From Chalara sp. BL73 (Eukaryota; Ascomycota; Leotiomycetes; Helotiales), in contig CAKJVC010000017.1 of assembly GCA_918026815.1 (NCBI GenBank), forward strand, positions 186,001-250,000: a stretch of 64,000 nt of DNA, written 5' to 3'. The number at the start of each line of letters is the position of its first letter. Position 1 is the first letter of the stretch. The notes under the pieces are model-generated. The model was not told the DNA's origin, made no database searches, and saw only the letters and a list, made by a program, of their open reading frames with translations. Below, piece by piece: positions 56,985 to 64,000 of this stretch. The position numbers and the translations under genes are program-made.

Positions 56985-57515
56985 CTCTGCAATTGGTGTG
57001 TTATTGCTTTTAGATTCAACCTATATCTAATTCTATCAGATCTGGACCCTTTAGGGTTCTCTTCAAAGGCAATTTCAAGGAGACCAAAGAAAGTATATAA
57101 ATGTTGTTCAATATCCTAGATGAAGTCAGCAAGGCTGAGAGGGGATGGTGTGGCGCAGCCTTGGCTTGGCTCGCTGCCTAATCGGCTGCGTAATGCTTTA
57201 ACTTAATCTGGACTAGTTGCTTGAGCTCTAAATGCTTCATCGTGCATGTTATGAAAGTTATGCAAAATCTGGTCAAAGACTTGGGAATAGCTTCAGGTTT
57301 GGCACAGGCGAGAGAAGATAAATCGACATATTTGCTGGTGGAAGAATACCCCGAGAATGGGGAAAGCAGTTCACACTGATGTAAAATAGGCAATGCACAG
57401 CAGATTGTTTGTCTTCCATTATCCTGCTTTGCTAAAGCGTATTGATGTCTGGGAAGTTCTCTTGCATCTCACCCACTCGCCTAATTAAAGGAAGTAGCTA
57501 CGCAAGAATGAGGTG
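56985..57515. other. Intergenic
   Basis: Upstream region of the 381-aa protein gene. No other coding region is supported. Confidence 0.45.
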
Positions 57516-57519
57516 CCTT

Positions 57520-57872
57520 CTAGTCCCAGGGAGCCTCCGAAGAGTCCCCATACTTGATCTGCCAACGCTCCGTTAAGAACTCCTGTCTAGATGACAGAAC
57601 CTCCTGCATCCTCTACAGGTTGCTTCGCTGGGTTGTAAGATAGCAGGTGTAAAGAAAGTAAGCATAAAAGGGCCTACCTGTGCAATTGTGCCTGCTCGGC
57701 GTTGAAAAGATCCCAGGGAATTAACTACCGTCTCCTGAAATCAAATCATTCATTCCTCATCAATAACTCCACCGTCATCCATGCAACTGAGCAAGACGGC
57801 TTCCTAACCATATAATATCCCGGACGCCGCGCTAGAGGTACAAGTCAGAAAAGCAAAGGTCCTTCCGATCAT
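57520..57872 (-). CDS. Possible small protein gene (67 aa), three exons
   Basis: Exons 57872-57809, 57724-57678 and 57612-57520 join in phase to 67 aa: a hydrophobic N-terminal segment (MIGRTFAFLTCTSSAASGIL) and a charged C-terminus (RMQEVLSSRQEFLTERWQIK..GDSSEAPWD). Both introns have GT..AG ends (84 and 65 bp). The plan, one membrane segment then a charged helix, is seen in small mitochondrial inner-membrane proteins, but I cannot assign a family. It starts 77 bp downstream of the PRPP synthetase stop on the same strand. The short exons and close spacing leave real doubt. Confidence 0.42.
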
Positions 57873-57948
57873 CAGCCATAGCCATCCATCCATACTACAT
57901 TTCCCCACAACCCAAACCTTAGTGGTTTTCTCATTCCATTTCACATAC

Positions 57949-59657
57949 TCAATCATTGGAATGCGAAAATAGAGGAGATATAGACTCTCCATAATGATTC
58001 CTTCGAATGGCCTCAGATAAGAGATACGATAGGTCGAGAATAACAAGCTTCTTTGCTCCGCGTGCTTTCTTCTCAGGTATCGGGAATGAGTTCGTAACAA
58101 TGATCTTATCGATACAGTCACAGTCCTCAAGATCTTCAAGAGAATCACCACCGAAAAGGCCATGTGTAGCGATGATGTAAACCTTGTTGGCCCCGCCACG
58201 CTTTACCACGGCCTCTGCTGCTGCGATCCAGCTTCCAGACTTGTCAATCATATCATCTACGATGAACACCGTTCGATTCTTGACATCTCCCACGAGCGTG
58301 ATCATCTGCTCTAAGCGAGGGTTGGCAAAGTTCTCTTCTTCTTCATCAGATGTTGCAGCTGCTTCGGCAGTACCTCCCATGGCATCCCCATTGAAGAAGG
58401 ATGAAGCTCGAGACATGCTCATAGGGTCATCCTCAGGATTATCGAGAATGCCAGACTCGGAGATTGCGGATTGTGATGGTGAAGGGTAATCGTCTGGCAC
58501 AATGTGGCCATGGATAAGTCGGCCATGAGTGATATCGCGAGCCGGCTCATCTGTGAACTCAATATTCTCCTCAATTATATTTTGACCTGATGTAGTCTGC
58601 GCAGTGGTGGTCCGTGCCTCGATCGAAGATGGGGCTGATGTGTTCTGAGCTAATATAGATCGAGTGGCAGGAGCTTCTGCATAAGGTCGGAGAGGGGATG
58701 GCATAGCTGGATAACGTCGAGGTGAGGGAAAACTGTTTTGGCGAGCATGTGCTCGTGGAGGCGTTACATTCTGCTTCAGCTCTGGCTTGTGTTCTTCTGC
58801 GTTCGACTCTGTCTTGATCTTACCCAGCGCAGGCTTCTCTCTAGGCGGGCTGTCCTCCGAGCTGATCTGTAGCCGGCTCACGTCCGAGTCCAAGTCTCTT
58901 TCAACAGCGCTATCAACTTGAGGCAAGATCATACTTGAGGACATACCACCAGCGCCGCGTCTTCTGTCCGTCGTTACCATCCCAAAGTTTAGCTTCAAAG
59001 CATCCGCTAGTGAAGTGACTCGTTTTGTTCCTCCAGCATTCTTAGATACACATACAGCTTCTCTCCATGTAGGCACGTTTCGTTTGATCCATCTAGCTAT
59101 CAATGGTTCCGCATGTAGGTTGTCTACCGGACATTTGAAGAAACCTTGCATCTGGGAGGCATGCAGATCGACGGTAATGACATGGTTGATGCCAGCAACA
59201 TGTAGAAGATTCGCGAGCATACGGGCAGTGATTGCACCTCGGTGAGATTTCTTCTTCGACTGTCGACTGTAGGGAAAATATGGTATGATGGCTGTTGAAG
59301 TTAGCAAAGCTGACGGGACTGAAGCGGGGTGATAGATTCTGACCTGTGATTTTGTTCGCAGAGCCTCCTTTACATGCCGATATCAGAATGAGAAGCTCCA
59401 TGATACTATCGTTGATTTTACTGCTGCCTGATTGTACCACAAAGACATCCTTTTCACGAATGCTGGTCAAGATCTTGACGCTGGTCTCTCCCTTTGTTGG
59501 GTTAGTTCAGCTCCGTAACGGTTTCTTAGGAAGCTGGAAAAATTACATTGGAGAATTGAGACAGCTCGACGCCTGCAGGTTCCATGCCTAGGTTCGAGCA
59601 TATTTGAGTTGTCAGTTCAGGGACCGAACTCCCGGCGAAGATGAGAGTATTTCTCAT
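57949..59657 (-). CDS. Ribose-phosphate pyrophosphokinase (PRPP synthetase) with large internal insertion
   Basis: Three exons, 59657-59547, 59491-59344 and 59291-57949 (introns 55 and 52 bp), give 533 aa. Core PRS motifs are intact: MRNTLIFAGSS, GETSVKILTSIREKDVFVVQ, IIPYFPYSRQSKKKSHRGAI, VITVDLHASQMQGFF and the PRPP-binding TVFIVDDMIDKSGSW. The enzyme makes PRPP from ribose-5-phosphate and ATP, feeding purine, pyrimidine, His and Trp synthesis. Between MVTTDRRRG (~198) and RTVFIVDDMID (~426) lies an insertion of about 225 mostly disordered, Ser/Pro-rich residues. In yeast, Prs1 and Prs5 carry such non-homologous regions, so this is likely a Prs5-type subunit. It diverges from the XPG-like gene, with 379 bp between starts. 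Confidence 0.95.
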
Positions 59658-60036
59658 GGCGGGCAATCGAGTGGACTGGTGTTTTGAAAGTGGAAGAAAC
59701 TTTGTTTCCAGCGATTTTTTTGAGTGGTCCGCCAAGGCTCCAGGAACCAACGCTTGGAGGCCAGCCCTACAAAAAAGAAAATATAATGGATGGCAACTGG
59801 AGTGAATTTGTCTATAAGGACAAGGACAAGAGATGATGGTACACGGTCTTCATCTATGCTCATACACGCAGAGTCGATGGTGCCACCAGAGGTAGACCAA
59901 TTGACACGCAAAGGACGGCATTCTAAGCTTTCACACCTCTCCTATGGAGCCACCATTCCGTCGACCACCTCACAAAGCCCCCATGATCAGACAAACAGCA
60001 TCTTGTCCTACATAAGTCCCGGTTGATCGCCTGAAT
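59658..60036. promoter_or_regulatory. Shared divergent promoter region
   Basis: 379 bp separate the start codons of the PRPP synthetase (minus) and the XPG-like gene (plus). Both promoters must lie here. No specific binding site can be named. Confidence 0.5.
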
Positions 60037-61866
60037 ATGGGGATCCCGCATCTGATCACCCATCTGCAACCATACGCAGAATCGGTACCGTTGACAGGCG
60101 TGGTCGTGATTGATGGTCCGGCTTTTGCGCATCACATCTTCCACCTCTGTCTGAAGAACAGACCTTGGGCTGATAGTCCAGTCGAAGCTGCTCCTACCTA
60201 TGAAGAGCTTGGATTCACGGCTATCAAATGGCTGGAAGCAATTGAAGGTAGTGGCATGTCTATGTGCAGCATCCGAATCCTAAATTGAAGGTTTGCGCTG
60301 ACTAGAAACAGAAAGAAAATATACTTCGATGGCTACCTACCTTCCTCCAAGCTTGAAACTCGACTGGAAAGATTACGCTCATCGACGCAGCGCTTGACCA
60401 GCTATCATACAAAATACCCGATCCCCTCCAAAGTTCCCGTGAAGATACAACGTCTGGCCGCACGTAATCTTTTCACAAGTGCGAGTGTTCACACAAAGCT
60501 TACCGCGCTTCCTGCTCTCCCATTTCTCGTCCCGGCGGCTCTTGATGCTCTTCTCGCATCACCGCAATTTAGTGAGATCACTTCGGTTATGCCGGGCGAA
60601 GCCGATCTCTACTGTGCTAAATATCTGAAAGATTATGGAGGGATAGTGTTCACTGGAGATTCGGATCTGCTCGTGCATGACCTTGGCCAAGATGGTGCTG
60701 TGGCTTTCTTCAAAGACATAGTGGTAGACAAAAGTCCCGAAAGACTACGTGCTCAACTATACAAACCGTCCGCGATCGCTGAGCGATTGAAACTGTCCAG
60801 GCCAGACGGACTTGGTTCTCTGGCATTTGAAATCATGAACAATAAACATGAGACTCTTCCCAAGCTATTGAATCGCGCTGTGGTAAGAACTGCGATAGTC
60901 TCTGATCCTAAGGGCTATAAAGAATTTTGCAAAGAGTACGAGTCTGTGTCAGAGAATGTGGTCTCGGTAACCGAGTTTTCTCAATGCCTACAAAGCATAG
61001 ATCCCCGTATATCAGAATATGTCCTTCAGTATCGAAGTATTGCTGAAGCTGTTGGCCAAGTGACCGCCGCCTTAGGGACCTCGCGCATCTTTCTACCGTT
61101 TCTCCACGACTGCCCCGCTCGTACAGCTGCTTGGGAGATGTCTACCTCTGTTCGTCAGTTGGCTTATGGACTCGTCAATTTGATAGTGCCTGATGAAGGC
61201 CAAAAGCGCACTGTATGTGAGCACAGACGACAGCAGATGAATTCCATTGGCAAAGAGCTCCAGCTTCCCACTCTATCCCAACTCTCTCCAGCTTGTGAAT
61301 TAATCCTGGCAATGTTCGCCAGCCTTCGAAAAGCTTTACCTGAGATACCAGAGCCTGATTTCTGGGTTGCTGTCGCCATATATCAAGATGTGGAGTGGTC
61401 GTATTCAGTAGGCAAGCTGCTGAATTCTGAAGTCGTTATCAAGCAACTTGCCCATATCCAGGATCCTAATAGAGGCGAGAAATATTACACCTGGGATACG
61501 CTGCATCTTCTCGCCCAGATACAAGGGTCATATTACTCATTCAGGATACTAAAACAGATCACTGCTCTCCTAATTTCAAGAGATAGCTCGAGAGATATGC
61601 CCGACGAAATCATTCGACTGCACCATCAACTTCAAGCTCTGCCAGCTCTGCATGAGTCGGACAGTGTAGCTCAAGATATGTTCAGCATGCGAAGGGATAA
61701 GCTTCAGAAAATGCTAAATGCTGCTCGCAAGATACTGAAAGTTGGGAGCGCTAAGGTTGAGTCTGCCGCGAAATCGAGGAAGAAAAAGAAGAAGAACGCT
61801 GCGGCAGAGAGAGTAGTTGACATGACATTTCAGAACAACCCATTTGCTCTACTTGGTAATGAATGA
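60037..61866 (+). CDS. XPG/Asteroid-type nuclease-domain protein
   Basis: Exons 60037-60263 and 60312-61866 (48-bp intron, acceptor aaacag) give 593 aa. N-terminus MGIPHLITHLQPYAESVPLT then VVVIDGPAF is the XPG N-terminal block with its first metal-binding Asp. KKIYFDGYLPSSKLETRL is typical of Asteroid-like members. MPGEADLYCAKYLKDYGG with VFTGDSDLLVHDLG gives the XPG-I acidic residues. The rest is helical, ending in a Lys-rich tail (SRKKKKKNAAAE) that may be a nuclear signal. The donor used inside ..GSGMSI|KK is the best in-frame choice, but an alternative acceptor six bases upstream adds two residues. A structure-specific nuclease is the family expectation; substrate is unproven, as this subfamily is little studied. 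Confidence 0.86.
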
Positions 61867-62122
61867 AATAGAGTAACTGTGTCACATATTGCAATCGAGA
61901 CTTTGTGACCTCGAATTTACTTTACCCTCAAAATTTCAGTGTTACCAGAAATGCAGGCATAGCAATATCGTCTCTATGCAACACCCTCCATAACATTATA
62001 AGACCTAATTTTTCTTCCCAAGATGACATCTAGATCCAGTAGCCTTCTCTATCTCATTTTAAGCAACCATCTATACAATACTTGATATCTGCCCGTCAGC
62101 GTCATCGCTTCCGTGTCTCATC
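61867..62122. other. Short convergent intergenic region
   Basis: 256 bp between the stops of the XPG-like gene and the phosphatase gene. It must contain both 3' ends. Polyadenylation signals are not clear. Confidence 0.5.
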
Positions 62123-63392
62123 TCAAGCACCGGGCCTATCATAATCCAACCCCTCCACCCTCCTCCATACCTCCCTCACAACTCTCTCTTGAGCTTGCCG
62201 CCCGGTCTCTCCCTGCGAATCACCCGCGGGCCGAACGGCGAGATAGAGTCTGCTGCCCAGTCTTACATTAGGAATGGGATCTGTCGCTGGATTGGGAGGC
62301 GGGTTAGCGGTGGTGATAAGGCCGCCTGCTTCACGGAGGATGCAGATGCCCGCTGCCACGTCCCTTCTTAGTTGTTAGTCTTATTTCTGATAGAGCAAGC
62401 TGGAACAGAGAAGGGAGTCGTTACCATTCCCAGCATCCGCCTTCCCACCATATGTCCAGCGCGCCTGTCGCTACGTATGCCAGATCCAATGTGGCGCTGC
62501 AAGTTCCAGTCAGCCGTCATTCCATCACACTATTCCCTCAACTCGCAAGATCATGTTAGGCGAAGGGAGAAGGGGGAAACAAAGAAAGACTCACCTCCCC
62601 AAACTCCTCACCCCGTGAACCATCCCTCCCTTCCCACCACGCCCCCCAATCTCCGCCGCCATATTCGTAAAGCTAGCAATCTTCCTCCTCATATTGCCCC
62701 CCTCGATATCCCTACGATCCTTGCCCCATTCACAGCTAAAAATACACCCTTTGGGCGCGTTCTTCGGCAGCGGCGCCTTGGGACCCGCCACGAACGGGAG
62801 TTTCCTCTTCCCGCCGACGGGACCCTCCATCCAGCTGCCGCCTCCGCGGAAGCCGTGATACAGAACGTCCAGCATAGGCTGATAGATGACGCCGACGACG
62901 GCGTCGCCGCCGAGGCAGAACGCGATGGAGACGCAGAACATGGGGAAGAGATGGGTGTAGTTAACCGTTCCGTCCAGAGGGTCGACGACCCACGTCGGGT
63001 CGTCATCGACCAGGTACTCTTTTGCGGAGCCGGCGGAGTAAGTTTCCTCGCCAATGAACTTGTGCGAGGGGTATTTCTTGTTGATTTCTGATTTCACATA
63101 GGCTTCAACATCTATGACACGTGATTAGTCTTCATTTCTGCACCGTGTTTTCTTTTCTTTTTTTTTTTTTTCTTTTTTTCGAATGTATTGAGGACGGCAT
63201 ACCCAGATCCGTCTGGGTGACGATGTCTACCGCGTTCATCTTCTCCTTCTCTTCCGGCTTGCCGCCATCAGCTCCTCCTGCTCCCGTACCGGAAATACGT
63301 GCGTTGACACCATCTATCAGGATCCTTCCTGCTCCACGCGCGAGCTCTATCGCAAAGTGATGGATTTCCTGGAGGTCGATTTCCGTTGACAT
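62123..63392 (-). CDS. Inositol monophosphatase family enzyme (QutG/IMPase-like)
   Basis: Four exons, 63392-63203, 63111-62595, 62496-62425 and 62363-62123 (introns 91, 98 and 61 bp), give 339 aa. Metal-site motifs are complete: KFIGEETYSAG (Glu), WVVDPLDGTVNYTHLFP (residues ~105-121) and, across the last two exons, WWEGGCWEWDVAAGICIL, where the final Asp-containing WDVAAG motif is made only by the splice. The enzyme hydrolyses inositol-1-phosphate or a related phosphate monoester with Mg2+. Fungal relatives include QutG of the quinate cluster, but no quinate genes are nearby, so a housekeeping role is more likely. A Gly/Lys-rich loop (GTGAGGADGGKPEEKEK) is inserted near residue 40. Confidence 0.93.
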
Positions 63393-64000
63393 GGTTCTAA
63401 ATATGAAGGAGTTGTGATAAGGTTTGGTGTCGGAGAGATGTTGGGGTTGAAAGATTGGAGGAGGTAGGATAGAGGTTTAGCTACAGAAGAAGTTGTATAG
63501 TGATGATGACCGATGGCAGACGTTGGTAGCCGGTAGGTTATGCATAGTGGGTGCGGTGCAGCGGGTGGTTGTAGGTACAGGTGGGGTCAGAGGCGGAAAA
63601 GACATGATCCACTACCAGCTGAGCAACAAACATATAAATAACTGATAATAGTTACACTTTTATTTACTTTCTAATTGACTCTTTGATTGATTGTTACACA
63701 ACTATCTATTGCGAGTCTCCCTCAGGAGTATTGTTTATAACAGAGCCTCCCTGATGGTCGGAGCTTCTGTTTCAATGAAACGACAGACACCTTGGGGGAT
63801 GGCTCGGGCGTGCTCATTCCATGTCTTTCATTATGCAAGGTCGAGGATCCATTTGCGACTCTCCCTGCCAACGGCTGTAGCATGTGGCCATGTTTGCAGA
63901 GCATGGGGTGGTCTTCACTTTGGGAATCTTTTACCCAACAAAGGCGATTAATCTCCTGGCCAGAATCGTACCTTTAAATATGAAGCTTCTTTCTTCTTTC
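63393..64000. other. Promoter of phosphatase gene, then unassigned sequence to window end
   Basis: No gene is supported to the window edge. Minus-strand text near 63613-63631 (gctcagctggtagtggatc) resembles a tRNA A box, but no B box or cloverleaf follows. Frames at 63691-63977 overlap each other and have no features. Confidence 0.4.

Noticed and set aside
62372..63091. 240-codon plus-strand frame over the phosphatase gene
   Set aside because: Mirror of a GC-rich coding exon. The minus strand carries complete inositol monophosphatase motifs.
63600..63635. tRNA A-box-like text on the minus strand (gctcagctggtagtggatc)
   Set aside because: No matching B box or stems follow, so it is not a tRNA. 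It could at most be a relic.
1..64000. CRISPR array
   Set aside because: The tandem repeats found (63, 57, 54 and 44-45 bp) are contiguous minisatellites without unique spacers, and the DNA is eukaryotic.

Overview
The window is from a filamentous ascomycete (Pezizomycotina). The evidence is spliceosomal introns of about 42-98 bp (one of 158 bp), two HET-domain genes, a highly reducing-type polyketide synthase relic, GPI-type and small secreted proteins, and decayed repeats whose changes look like repeat-induced point mutation (RIP: C to T and G to A, many making stop codons). A member of the Leotiomycetes is my guess from gene style; the sequence does not prove it. Exon boundaries were worked out by hand from GT..AG (one GC..AG) sites, branch points and reading frame.

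Layout. 1-3 kb: 5'-decayed DHA2-type MFS transporter with a TAG near its end, then a 452-bp TA-flanked inverted-repeat element. 4.6-5.4 kb: secreted cupredoxin. 8.8-11.3 kb: complete HET protein (786 aa). 12.5-13.2 kb: a dispersed repeat directly in front of a frameshifted SnoaL-like gene. 14.4-18 kb: acetyl-CoA transporter and a CENP-O/Mcm21-like kinetochore gene, divergently arranged. 19.6-20.2 kb: repeat-containing cell-wall protein. 22.1-23.9 kb: an unusual coiled-coil / low-Mr-phosphatase-like / KH-like protein whose catalytic Cys position holds Asp. 24-30.8 kb: gene-poor. 30.8-32.5 kb: six-exon acyl-CoA dehydrogenase. 33-36.8 kb: a Mutator-like MITE with an 11-bp target duplication, a truncated HET gene and an OTT_1508-like deaminase gene with one in-frame TAG. 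37-48 kb: a repeat-rich, RIP-like island with relics of a PAQR receptor, an unidentified coiled-coil gene, a PKS ketosynthase, an LTR-element gag and a protein kinase, several minisatellites, and one intact small secreted cysteine-rich protein gene. 48-56 kb: an ankyrin fragment, a six-exon gene of unknown function, and a long AT-rich gap. 55.8-63.4 kb: dense housekeeping block holding a conserved protein of unknown function, a possible 67-aa gene, ribose-phosphate pyrophosphokinase, an XPG/Asteroid-type nuclease-like protein and an inositol monophosphatase-family enzyme.

The conserved genes (acetyl-CoA transport, PRPP synthesis, acyl-CoA oxidation, kinetochore, inositol phosphate metabolism) are unrelated to one another and form no pathway cluster. 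The interest lies in the accessory part: HET and deaminase genes beside transposon footprints, an intact effector-like gene inside a mutated island, and the pseudo-phosphatase architecture.
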